Source of the DNA: Saliphagus infecundisoli
GTDB lineage: Archaea > Halobacteriota > Halobacteria > Halobacteriales > Natrialbaceae
Direction: 5' to 3'
DNA: 34,895 nt
Assembly: GCF_020177375.1 (NCBI RefSeq)
Contig: NZ_JAIWHV010000031.1
Span: forward strand, 1 to 34,895
The notes under the pieces are model-generated. The model worked only from the letters and a program-made list of their open reading frames with translations, was not told where the DNA came from and made no database searches. The translations under genes and the position numbers were made by a program. Within the stretch, counting starts at the first letter, position 1. Every line of letters starts with the position of its first letter. Shown here in pieces: positions 16,069 through 23,583 of this stretch.

Positions 16069-16419
16069 ATGAAACGAACATTCACCGCACTCCTGACCCT
16101 TGCACTGCTCGGGACCCTCGTGTTCGGGGGCCTGGCCGGCACGGCGGCTGCCCACGATCACCACGACAAAGACGACGAAAAACAGGAGTCCGAGCAGGGT
16201 GCTGCGGTCTTTCAGCAGTCCAATGCTGAAGTGACCCAGACCCAGTATAGCGCACAGGCTAACGTAAACGATGGCGACCAGACCGCCGTCGCGCTGAGCT
16301 ACCAGGGCTTCGCGGACGCTTCGAACAGCGTGACGCAAATCAACGCCAACTCCCAGAGTGCAACCGCCGTCAGCACGAACATCGCTGACGTCGACCAGGA
16401 CAGCAACCAGAAGCAGTAA
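16069..16419 (+). CDS. Exported curlin-like Q/N-rich repeat protein, small
   Basis: This 116-residue protein has a Sec-type signal peptide (positive start MKR, hydrophobic core 5-24, likely cleavage after TAAA at 25-28). A short histidine/acidic linker (HDHHDKDDEKQE) follows. The mature part has two related units at about 49-75 and 78-104, with regularly spaced Q, N, S and A: QQSNAEVTQTQYSAQANVN and SNSVTQINANSQSATAVS. The spacing resembles curlin repeats, which stack as beta strands in bacterial curli fibres; that comparison is inference. The convergent gene at 16507-18171 encodes a much longer protein with the same type of unit. No CsgG- or CsgE-like gene is visible in the window. Confidence 0.8.
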   Translation: MKRTFTALLTLALLGTLVFGGLAGTAAAHDHHDKDDEKQESEQGAAVFQQSNAEVTQTQYSAQANVNDGDQTAVALSYQGFADASNSVTQINANSQSATAVSTNIADVDQDSNQKQ

Positions 16420-16423
16420 GTCG

Positions 16424-16446
16424 CCCGACCGGTTGCCCTTTTTTTA
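16424..16446 (+). terminator. T-run terminator
   Basis: A run of seven T (16439-16445) follows CGACCGGTTGCCC just after the stop of the small repeat-protein gene. Archaeal termination on T-runs makes this a likely 3' end for that transcript. The region to the convergent gene is only 87 bases. Confidence 0.55.
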
Positions 16447-16506
16447 CCGAGAACCAACCATACTAACAAGTATGTGAAAGCTATGGCTGGTTGCGTCGAG
16501 TGTCTG

Positions 16507-18171
16507 TCACCTCATTGAGTGATAGGGCATGTTTCTCCCGGCCGTCTGTCGAACCCAGCTCTTCGCATCGTTTTCACTCTTGTTGTTCTCTCCGTTCTTG
16601 TCTTTCCCGTTCTTACCTTTCCCATCTTTCCCATCCTTGTCTTTGTCCTTCTTATCCTTCCCGTCCTTGCCTTTCCCGTTATTATTCTTGTCACAGCCGC
16701 TGTCACCGCTCCCGACGCTGGCTGCCCGTGCCTCGGCGAGCTGGATGTTCTCGTTGGTCTCGTAGCTCACTTGTTCTGCGGTCGCCTCGCCGGAATCGCC
16801 GGCGATCGCGATTGCCGTGAGCTGTTCGTTGACGTTCAGCTGCTGGACGAACTGGAGTTGGGAGATCTCGGCAGCAGCGGTCTGCTGGTCGACGTCCCCG
16901 TTCTCGTAGGCGAGGGCCCAGGCCTGATCCTCGCTGGCGTTCGCCCCGTTGAGCACCGCGCGGCCGTTGGCGCTGCCCTCTTCGACGGTGAGGGCCTCGG
17001 CTGACGCGACCTGCGCGTTGAAGTTGGCCTGGTAGCTCACCTGCCGGGCCGTCGCGGAGCTGTCGTCGGTGGCAGCCGCGACCGCCGCGTTCTGCAGGTT
17101 GATGTTCTCCTGGCCGACCTGCTGGCCCTGAACGATATCAGCGGACGCCTCCTGTGTGTTCGACTGGTTCTTACAGGTGTCCGACCGCGAGAGCACGTCC
17201 TCCGGCAGCTCACCGACCATATCGCCACAGTCGAGAACGTCGGTGATCGATCTCGCATCGAAGGCGATCGCCGCTGCTTCGGCGACCTGTTCGTTCAGGT
17301 TGGTCTGTGAACTCTGCTGATAGGCCTCGGCGACGCTGTCTTTCCCGACGGCGATCGCGATGGCGACGCCCTGTTCGCTGACGTTGAGCTGTCCGACCTC
17401 CTGGGCCTGTTCGACCTCGGCATCGGCCGTCTGTTCGTCGGCGTCGCCGATGGCGGCGGCAACGGCGTCGGCGTGCTGGTAGTTCTCGTTGGTCTGCCAG
17501 CTCTGCTGGTAGGCCTGTGCGTGGCTACAGTCTTCGGCGAGCGCAACCGCAGCGCTTTGGCTGCTGTAATTCAGCTGGTCGACCTTCTGATCCTGGTCGA
17601 TCGTCGCCCGAGCGGACTGTTCGTTCTGGTAGCTGTCCTCCTTGGCGACCCAGCCGGTGAACGTTCGGGTCCCCGTCTCTTCGGCGAAGACGACGTATAC
17701 GGTGGTCGGATCGGTGAACGTCTCGTCTCGGGTCTCTTCGTCGATCGCGATCGATTCTGCAGTGCCCTCCTGTGTGTTGACGTTGCTCTGTTCGGCCTCC
17801 TGGATCGCCGTCGCCTCGCCGCCGTCGATCGCGATACTGACGGCGTAGCCCTGCTGGGTGACGTTGAGCTGGGAGACGTCCTGATACTGGATGACGCTCG
17901 CGAGCGACTCCTGACCGTTCCCGTTGATCTCCGCACAGTGATCGTCGACCCAGCCGTCGAGATCTCGTTCGGATGAGTCGGCACCGAAGACCAGGTATAG
18001 TTCGTCGCCGTCGAGGTCGTGTGTGTCCTCCGCTGATTGTTCATCGTCCGAGCCCGCACGTGCGCTGCCGGTCGCGACCGACAGTGCGCCAGCGCCAGCG
18101 CTGCTTGCTGCGAGCCCTTTGAGATAGCCCCGTCGATTCATCGTGACATAGTCCGCGTCTTTCTCTACCAT
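16507..18171 (-). CDS. Tat-exported large Q/N/A-repeat (curlin-like) protein
   Basis: This 554-residue protein begins with a Tat signal (MNRRGYLKGLAASSAGAGAL at 11-30), so it is exported folded. Two short motifs follow, YLVFGADSSERDLDGWV (59-75) and YVVFAEETGTRTFTGWV (159-175). Five long modules, at about 98-142, 192-243, 245-303, 343-395 and 428-486, share the pattern QLNV..Q..A.A.A, then Q.S.QTN.N.Q.A.A.A. Examples are VGQLNVSEQGVAIAIA and AYQQSSQTNLNEQVAEA. The spacing of Q, N and A every few residues suggests a stacked beta solenoid like curlin repeats. A lysine/glycine/aspartate-rich tail (~494-535) ends the protein. The Tat ATG at 18141 is an alternative start. It is convergent with the small protein of the same repeat type; the two may form one extracellular structure. 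Confidence 0.82.
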   Translation of the reverse strand: MVEKDADYVTMNRRGYLKGLAASSAGAGALSVATGSARAGSDDEQSAEDTHDLDGDELYLVFGADSSERDLDGWVDDHCAEINGNGQESLASVIQYQDVSQLNVTQQGYAVSIAIDGGEATAIQEAEQSNVNTQEGTAESIAIDEETRDETFTDPTTVYVVFAEETGTRTFTGWVAKEDSYQNEQSARATIDQDQKVDQLNYSSQSAAVALAEDCSHAQAYQQSWQTNENYQHADAVAAAIGDADEQTADAEVEQAQEVGQLNVSEQGVAIAIAVGKDSVAEAYQQSSQTNLNEQVAEAAAIAFDARSITDVLDCGDMVGELPEDVLSRSDTCKNQSNTQEASADIVQGQQVGQENINLQNAAVAAATDDSSATARQVSYQANFNAQVASAEALTVEEGSANGRAVLNGANASEDQAWALAYENGDVDQQTAAAEISQLQFVQQLNVNEQLTAIAIAGDSGEATAEQVSYETNENIQLAEARAASVGSGDSGCDKNNNGKGKDGKDKKDKDKDGKDGKGKNGKDKNGENNKSENDAKSWVRQTAGRNMPYHSMR

Positions 18172-18351
18172 GACGCACTCGGCCCGACGAGAATGTCTTA
18201 CCTTGTAATGGATAGACTGACAGGAATAAGTGACCATTTAATCGGCGGATGGCAGGACCTACGCCGTCGTGGAGAGGTCTGTGTCACTTCTGAACGTTGG
18301 GTACCGAGCAGCTCTACACACCGATTTAGGCATCCCAAAAATGTGCAGTAC

Positions 18352-18366
18352 CTGAAAGGTATAAGA
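18352..18366 (+). promoter_or_regulatory. TATA box of dpsA, leaderless start
   Basis: GGTATAAGA centred near 18362 is preceded by purines (CTGAAA) suitable as a BRE. It lies about 28 bases before the GTG at 18390, the spacing expected of a leaderless haloarchaeal transcript. This favours GTG 18390 over the ATG at 18369, which is too close to the box. Confidence 0.55.
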
Positions 18367-18389
18367 CGGTGGAGCGACCACTTCCGTCC

Positions 18390-18941
18390 GTGATACATTC
18401 TCAACAGACGACCGTCCGTCAGCAGGCCGGCAGCGTCGAGGAGAACGAACTGCGGCTCGATCAGGAGAAAGCCGAACAGGTCGTCGACGCGCTCAACACC
18501 GAGCTCGCGAACTCGTACGTGCTCTACCACCAGCTCAAGAAACACCACTGGGTGGTCGAGGGCTCGGAGTTCCTTCCCCTTCACGAGTTCCTCGAGGAGT
18601 CCTACGAGCACGTCGAGGAGGACGCGGACGTCATCGCCGAGCGCGCCCAGGCGCTGGGCGGCGTCCCCGTCTCGGGGCCCTCGAACCAGGAGGACCGGGC
18701 AACGGTGGAGTTCGAGGGCGAGGACGTCTACGACGTCCGGACGATGTTCCAGAACGACCTCGAAATGTACGGCGACATCATCGAATCGCTGCGCGGGAGC
18801 ATCGAACTCGCCGAGAACCTCGGCGACTACGCCACCGCCGAGATCCTCCGGGAGATCCTCGTCACCCTCGAAGAGGACGGCCACCACTTCGAACACTACC
18901 TCGAGGACGACACGCTCACCCTCGAGGAAGCGACCCACTAA
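18390..18941 (+). CDS. dpsA: DpsA, DNA-protecting ferritin-like protein
   Basis: This 183-residue Dps-family protein should assemble into a 12-subunit shell that oxidises and stores iron and limits oxidative damage. The inter-subunit ferroxidase ligands are all present and correctly spaced: H53 (KKHHW), H65 (LPLHEF), D80 and E84 (ADVIAERAQALGG). That is the 12/15/4 spacing of Escherichia coli H51, H63, D78 and E82. The ending HHFEHYLEDDTL matches the Halobacterium DpsA C-terminus as I recall it, and the length is nearly the same (182). The GTG start is chosen from the upstream TATA box; the ATG at 18369 would add seven residues. It is followed 13 bp later by a second, diverged dps gene, probably in one operon. 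Confidence 0.9.
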   Translation: MIHSQQTTVRQQAGSVEENELRLDQEKAEQVVDALNTELANSYVLYHQLKKHHWVVEGSEFLPLHEFLEESYEHVEEDADVIAERAQALGGVPVSGPSNQEDRATVEFEGEDVYDVRTMFQNDLEMYGDIIESLRGSIELAENLGDYATAEILREILVTLEEDGHHFEHYLEDDTLTLEEATH

Positions 18942-18954
18942 ACGGGTGAGTTGA

Positions 18955-19536
18955 ATGCCACAGAAACACGGCCCGCTCGTCCGGGAGACCGGTGCGAGCG
19001 GGCGCCGTCAGGAGTGGGGCACTATCGTGGAGAACCCGCTCCGGATCGAACCCGCCGTCGCCGAAGCGCTCATCGAGGCGTTGAGCGTCGACCACACCGG
19101 ATCGTTCAACCTGTTCTACCTGCTTCGCAAGCATTACTGGACTGCTGCGGGCGCCGAACACGAGGCGGTCGCCGACTTCCTCGAAGAGGCCTACAAACGT
19201 GTGCGGGAGATCAACGACGACCTCGCGATTCGAATCGTCCAACTCGGAGGGATTCCGCCGAACACGCCGCCGACGATTCAGGAACGGGCCGACGTCCATC
19301 TCGAGGCCGAGAACCTCTACGACCTTCGTGCGTCGTTGGACGGCGATCTCCTGGGGTATGCGACCCTGATCGTCAGTCTGCGCGACCACATTGCGCTCGC
19401 CGAACGACGGGGCGATCCGGGCACGGCCGAACTACTCCGTGACCACCTCGAAGCCCTCGAAGCGGACGCCCACGTCATCGAGCAACTACTCGAGGCCGAT
19501 ACTCTCGTTCGGGCGGAGGTGCTGGCTGACCGATGA
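18955..19536 (+). CDS. Dps-like protein lacking most ferroxidase residues (paralogue 2)
   Basis: This 193-residue protein has the Dps four-helix fold (NLFYLLRKHYW, ADFLEEAYKRV, LAIRIVQLGG, ADAHVIEQLLEADTLV) but an altered iron site. Aligned on the invariant tryptophan, the residue at H53 of DpsA is Y61, H65 is A73, E84 is I92, and only the aspartate (D88) remains. Ferroxidase activity is therefore unlikely, although shell formation or DNA binding could persist. A ribosome-binding GGTGA precedes the ATG by 7 bases, and the gene lies 13 bp after dpsA. Its TGA stop falls at the left edge of the 381-bp element, so its last few residues may differ from the ancestral protein. Confidence 0.88.
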   Translation: MPQKHGPLVRETGASGRRQEWGTIVENPLRIEPAVAEALIEALSVDHTGSFNLFYLLRKHYWTAAGAEHEAVADFLEEAYKRVREINDDLAIRIVQLGGIPPNTPPTIQERADVHLEAENLYDLRASLDGDLLGYATLIVSLRDHIALAERRGDPGTAELLRDHLEALEADAHVIEQLLEADTLVRAEVLADR

Positions 19537-19912
19537 CACGAATTAAGCGGAAGCCCACGACTTCAGTCGTGGGTCTAAGCGGTAGGCAGAGACTCGAAAC
19601 CGCAAGACTTAGGCACTCTGGGGCTGTTTATGTGTCTAACTCGACTGGGAAAACTGGGGTTGGATTGGGGTCCCCATCAACAAAAAGCAACCCTGCCCGA
19701 TTGAGTGTGGCTGATGGCACCGCCCGTAGGGTGTTAGCGAGGCAGTCCGAACGCGTTCGGACTGACGTTGCCATGCGTTCATCGCCTCGACGCACTGCCT
19801 ACAAACCGGAACCAACCACTGGGGTTGGGAAGTTGCCTCCGTCGGGGTGGTCAGCGTGACCGGCCCCGAGCGCGAGGAATCCCACGACTTTAGTCGTGTG
19901 GGGGATGTCAAG
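19532..19912 (+). mobile_element. 381-bp hairpin-ended non-autonomous element, copy 2 (PATE-like)
   Basis: This copy has the same length as 6934-7314, with a handful of substitutions and no gaps. Left hairpin arms CCCACGACT and AGTCGTGGG lie near 19554-19572. The right-end hairpin region is at 19878-19900 and ends GGGGATGTCAAG. Identity stops abruptly on both sides: T versus C before GATGAC, and CC versus AG after CAAG. It is inserted between two tandem dps genes, with the upstream stop codon at its left edge. The downstream gene has no start codon of its own outside it. High similarity of the copies argues for recent movement. Confidence 0.82.
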
Positions 19913-20476
19913 AGTAGCCCACATCTCCGCCGACCCGACTCGTCTCATCTCCGCCAGGAGTGGAACACGGTCGCCGACAACGCGCTCCGTCTCGATGAGG
20001 ACGTGGCCGAACGGCTGGTCACAGCCCTGAACACCGACGTCTCGGGGCTGTATATCCTCTTCAATCAGGTGCGAAAGCACTACTGGCTCGTCGAGGGGGC
20101 CGAATCGAGACCACTTGGGGAGTTCCTCGAGGGCGCTGCCGACCGGCTCTCGGAGATGACCGACGACATCGCGATTCGAATCACCGCGCTCGGCGGTGTT
20201 CCGGCCTGTGGGCCGATGGGGATCCGCCAACACGCGCCCCTATTCATCGAGGAAGCCCACCACTACGATGTCCGCACATCCCTCGCACGGGACCTCGATG
20301 GGTACGCGACGCTCGCGGTGTTGTGGCGCGACCACATCGAGCTGGCGGACCGGCTCGGCGATCAGGCGACGAGCGAACTCCTGCGGGCCCATCTGCAAAC
20401 GCTCGAAGCTGACGCACACGTCCTCGATCGCTACCTTGCCGACGAGACGCTCGTTCGTCACGACGCGCTCGAGTGA
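19898..20476 (+). CDS. Dps-like protein lacking most ferroxidase residues (paralogue 3), start replaced
   Basis: About 192 residues with the Dps fold. It is closest to paralogue 2: both have RQEW(G/N)T and RKHYW, and both end the second helix in AIRI..LGG. Compared with DpsA, H53 is Y62, H65 is G74 and E84 is I93; D89 remains. No ATG, GTG or TTG lies in frame between the right end of the 381-bp element and the conserved N-terminal region. The only usable starts are GTG at 19898, inside the element's end hairpin, and GTG at 19847, further inside. The native start was apparently lost on insertion, so expression is doubtful or depends on the element. The coding part is otherwise undamaged. Confidence 0.75.
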   Translation: MGDVKSSPHLRRPDSSHLRQEWNTVADNALRLDEDVAERLVTALNTDVSGLYILFNQVRKHYWLVEGAESRPLGEFLEGAADRLSEMTDDIAIRITALGGVPACGPMGIRQHAPLFIEEAHHYDVRTSLARDLDGYATLAVLWRDHIELADRLGDQATSELLRAHLQTLEADAHVLDRYLADETLVRHDALE

Positions 20477-20511
20477 CTCGCCTCGACGGCAACTCCATGG
20501 GGCTTCACGTT

Positions 20512-21014
20512 TTCAGCAAACGGTAGCGAGGAGCCTCCTTCCTCAACGAGCGATCGACGGGAGCGAGTAGGGTGGAGAGGAATCGCGTTGCGAAGCTGGA
20601 CGAAACCGCAAGGCTTAGGCCGTCTCCGCCCGTTATGTGAGATACTGCCGTCCTCGCACAAGCCGGGGTCGGTAGGAGCCACGAGTAAACTGGCTCCCGT
20701 GGTGCGACGGCGTGGCCGTCGCACCCTATACTCGGGAACGACGACCGCGAACGGGTTCGATCCCCGTCCCCAGTGTTGGGGTAGAGTGAGAGAACACCGG
20801 GAATTAAATCGGCGGGACAATCCACGGAACGGATCCGGTAGGCGGGTCGCAGCAACAACTCCGACCCGCCGTCCGCCCGTGGACGGGAAGAGGAAGCCGG
20901 GCCGCGCCCTTGCATGGGGTTGCGGGGTACAATGTCGTTGCGGTAAAGCCCCGCCCTCAAGGAGTGACCGACCGCCGCAAGGCGGGAGGGAGCGAGTAGG
21001 GCGGGGTAGTTTAC
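20512..21014 (+). mobile_element. Block B: hairpin-bounded non-coding element, possible structured RNA
   Basis: This block is the inverted, diverged copy of block A (2223-2706). The 5' hairpin region (20536-20575) and the 3' hairpin (arms CCCCGCCC near 20949 and GGGCGGGG near 21007, inner CCGCC/GGCGG with GCAA loop) bracket ~400 bp without a convincing gene. Internal stems are GGAGCCA/TGGCTCC, GGTGCGACGGC/GCCGTCGCACC (20701-20725), a T-arm-like ACGGG/CCCGT (20751-20767), CCCCA/TGGGG (20768-20781), and CCACGG/CCGTGG (20822-20827 with 20877-20882). They match block A in position but differ by paired substitutions. The block follows the third dps gene by 35 bp. Whether it is transcribed is unknown. 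Confidence 0.55.
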
Positions 21015-21065
21015 GGGATGGTGGCCCTCAATCGTGATTGCCGACCTGTGCGCGCTCTTCTGTCG

Positions 21066-21629
21066 TTATTTCTGCTGAAGGTGCTGTTCGACCGTCCGGA
21101 CGTTCCACTTGTTGGCCTTCCAGACCGCGTCGAACAGCGTGCCGAGCACCGGAATCGAGCCCGTAACCCCATCGATGGCGACCCGGGCGACCATCTTCGC
21201 GAGCGTCCCCCTGGAGACGCCGAGCCGGTAGGCCTCGAGGACCGGATACAGCGAGAGGACCGTGGTGACGGCGTCGCCAGCACCGGGGAGGATGCCGATG
21301 AGCGGGTCGATCCCGATCCGATAGTTGGTCCCCGGGACCCGGAAGGCCTCGTCCAGAAGCGTGCTGACCCGCCGGACACGCTGCAGGGCGGCCTCCTCTT
21401 TGGCCGACGCGTTCACCGCTTGGTCTTCGGTCTCTCCGCCCACGAACGGGTCGTCATCGTCGGCGTCCGTGGGATCCGTCGAATCGCTCGATGAGCGATC
21501 GTCTTCGTTGGTGACCACGGCTGGCGGAGGGGGTCCGGAGGAATAGGTGTGCTCCTCTCGTGTGCCGGCCGCGGTTGTGGTATTCGTGTTCACTGCAGAT
21601 GGAGACTTCCTCGCGAGTGGTGACGGCAT
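21066..21629 (-). CDS. DUF4112 family protein
   Basis: This 187-residue protein has a low-complexity acidic/serine-rich first half (~1-75) and a DUF4112 domain after it. The domain shows YRIGIDPLIGILPGAGD near residue 102, a hydrophobic helix TTVLSLYPVLEAYRLGV, and GSIPVLGTLFDAVWKANKWN near the end. The family has one or two hydrophobic segments and is probably membrane-associated, with no known activity. The true start may be later than 21629, because the N-terminal 60 residues are not conserved in the family. It converges on block B. Confidence 0.85.
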   Translation of the reverse strand: MPSPLARKSPSAVNTNTTTAAGTREEHTYSSGPPPPAVVTNEDDRSSSDSTDPTDADDDDPFVGGETEDQAVNASAKEEAALQRVRRVSTLLDEAFRVPGTNYRIGIDPLIGILPGAGDAVTTVLSLYPVLEAYRLGVSRGTLAKMVARVAIDGVTGSIPVLGTLFDAVWKANKWNVRTVEQHLQQK

Positions 21630-21680
21630 GAGTTACCCCCATACCCTGAGAAACCCAAGTGTGAAACCGTTCCATGCGTT

Positions 21681-21857
21681 ATGTCCTCACGGGGAAGGAT
21701 GTATCAGACGTGTCCGTTCTGTGACCGCGTGTTCGAGATCGGGGAATCCGACTACCGGCCGATGAAACACCATATCCGAGCGTTCCACGCTGACTCGGAC
21801 TCGGATGAGGGTGCCGTTGATCGGTCGTCACCGACGCCGCCAGTCGCACCGCTTTAG
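21681..21857 (+). CDS. Small CxxC/HxxxxH zinc-finger protein
   Basis: This 58-residue protein has a single zinc-binding module: CPFCDRVFEI followed by MKHHIRAFH, giving C-x2-C and H-x4-H ligands. The remaining tail is acidic and proline-rich. Haloarchaea encode many such micro-proteins, some of which act as regulators. The ATG at 21699 (MYQTCPFC) is an alternative start. It is divergent from the DUF4112 gene, with 51 bp between the two start codons. Confidence 0.7.
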   Translation: MSSRGRMYQTCPFCDRVFEIGESDYRPMKHHIRAFHADSDSDEGAVDRSSPTPPVAPL

Positions 21858-22650
21858 GCTAGCGTGGCGCAACTTTCGACCGGCTACCCGAGAACGAGAT
21901 AGTCACTTCTTTCGCCTCAATAGTCGACATCTGTTGCCGTGTTTAAGAAGCCATCGAGTATAATGACATATTAAATTTGATTTATTTGTGTGGTGGTAAG
22001 AGAATTTTTATATCGTCGGTTATGTGTTCTTCGAACTGGGGGAACAAGCACTCACCGAGGACGGTGATCGTGCGTCAGGGGCACCTCTAGTTCTGGTGAC
22101 CGAATAATTCAACAGACGGCCGTATGCCACGCGGCACGCAATGCACGCTACTGTGGCATCCGTCTCCCGCAGCGGTTTTTTGCGGTTCTTCTAGACAGTC
22201 TCTTGGTCCTGTGAATCGGGTTCGATGGCTGTTCGGCATGGCTTTTGATGGCTCAATCCCGCTTCGTTGAGCAACTATCGACAACTCGGGACCGAGTACT
22301 CGACATCTACGTGTCGGTACGATATTGCTGGACGAGTGCCGGCGTCCACGCCGGTGCGTTGATCCTGGCTTTGTTCGGTGGTTCGTGCACTGTTTCTTTG
22401 GGATCTAATTAGTCTTTTCTGGTACTTCCTACTTCATCTCAGTTTTATTATATCTATAACGGTATGTCCAAGCGATTGGGCGGTATCGAGTCGCGTGGGT
22501 CGGGTATGGCTCGTCTGCCATTGAATTGTGGTTCGGGTTCACCTCAGATCTTCTCACCCAGACTAACTCCTACGGTAAGGATTGGATGACACCAATCTGA
22601 GACAATCGATAAGTGACCCACGCTAGTGAAGCATCTGCGCCGATGCGCTA
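21858..22650. other. AT-rich intergenic region, no gene identified
   Basis: About 790 bases. Its composition differs from the flanks (AT-rich near 21900-22030 and 22380-22460). An open stretch at roughly 22000-22110 reads as the end of a protein (FFELGEQALTEDGDRA) without a start, perhaps a fragment. A minus frame at 22087-22284 has no recognisable similarity. The region separates the dps/mobile-element part from the sugar island and looks like decayed insertion DNA. Confidence 0.4.
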
Positions 22651-23532
22651 TTATTGGTAGGCCAGGTTCTGTTCCTCCAAAATGTCGACGAACGCGTTCG
22701 CTGCGAGTTTGAATGCCTTGGGACCAGAGTACCCGCCTGTCTCGAAGGCCTCTGCGAGGTGAGGTTCCAGCGACGTATAGCCAACGAATCCACGTTTGGC
22801 CAGAGCTTCGACCGTCGCCGGAATTTCGCCGTCGCCCTCACCGGCGGGCCTGATATTGCCACGCTCGCCGTAGACTGCGTCTTTGATGTGGAGGGCCTCC
22901 ACGTGCTCGACGAGCTGAACGAACGCCTCCGGATATGGTCGCACGCCGATTTCAAGGAAGTTGGCGGGATCGAAGATGAGCCCGAAGGCCGACGAATCGA
23001 CTGTCTCGACAAGGTCCCGACACCTCTCGGGTGTATCTCCGTAGATGTCCTTTTCGTTCTCATGGAGGATCGTTACTCCCGCCGCCTCGGCGCGATCTGC
23101 TTTCCAACGCATACGATACATGACTTCATCGCGGTACTCAGTAGGGTCGTTGTCCTCTGGCATCCAGTATGAGAACAACCTAATGTAGTCGGCCCCGAAA
23201 AACTCGGACAGCTCTAGCGCGCGCTCGAACCGGTCCTTGTGGGGCTCAAAGTCGTCTTCAATGCCGATTTTCCCGATCGGTGACCCGATGGCGGCCACAG
23301 AAAACCCCCGTTTCTCAAGCGACCTCCGGATCAATTCCGCTTCGTCGTCGTCGAAGTCGAGCACGTTCGTCCCGTCGACACTCCGGAGGTCGAGGTGATC
23401 GATTCCCACCTCGTTGAGAACGTCGAGTTGCGTCTCAAGATCGTCGGCGATTTCGTCTGCAAACCCGCTGAGCGTGTACACAGACGTGTGATCCCGGGCA
23501 TCCTTGTTAACTCCTCTGCATCGATCATCCAT
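22651..23532 (-). CDS. Sugar phosphate isomerase/epimerase (xylose isomerase-like TIM barrel), 1
   Basis: This 293-residue protein has the AP-endonuclease-2 type barrel. The four metal ligands are visible: glutamate in ILHENEKDIYGD, aspartate in IFDPANF, histidine in LHIKDAV and glutamate in SLEPH. The barrel begins at YTLSGFADEIADDL near residue 19. The ATG at 23532 lies about 20 bases after a TTAAATTT box and suits a leaderless transcript. A GTG at 23481 would remove the non-conserved first 17 residues. It probably isomerises or epimerises a sugar, keto-sugar or sugar-derived acid. It is divergent from a second TIM-barrel gene with a 51-bp gap, so the two are likely co-regulated. Confidence 0.87.
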   Translation of the reverse strand: MDDRCRGVNKDARDHTSVYTLSGFADEIADDLETQLDVLNEVGIDHLDLRSVDGTNVLDFDDDEAELIRRSLEKRGFSVAAIGSPIGKIGIEDDFEPHKDRFERALELSEFFGADYIRLFSYWMPEDNDPTEYRDEVMYRMRWKADRAEAAGVTILHENEKDIYGDTPERCRDLVETVDSSAFGLIFDPANFLEIGVRPYPEAFVQLVEHVEALHIKDAVYGERGNIRPAGEGDGEIPATVEALAKRGFVGYTSLEPHLAEAFETGGYSGPKAFKLAANAFVDILEEQNLAYQ

Positions 23533-23583
23533 ACTACTGTCGGGTAGGCAAATTTAACAATTGAGTCGTTCAACCGACCTAAT
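23533..23583. promoter_or_regulatory. Shared 51-bp divergent promoter
   Basis: Only 51 bases separate the start codons of two divergent TIM-barrel genes. The AT tract GCAAATTTAACAATTGAG (23548-23565) is close to the middle and could supply TATA elements on both strands. Each is ~20-30 bases from its start, so the two transcription complexes would overlap. Confidence 0.5.

Noticed and set aside
20512-21014. CRISPR array or tandem repeat
   Set aside because: The repeated words are hairpin arms rather than evenly spaced direct repeats, and no spacer pattern exists anywhere in the window.
22087-22284. Small minus-strand ORF in the AT-rich gap
   Set aside because: No recognisable similarity, no promoter or ribosome-binding site, and the surrounding DNA looks decayed.
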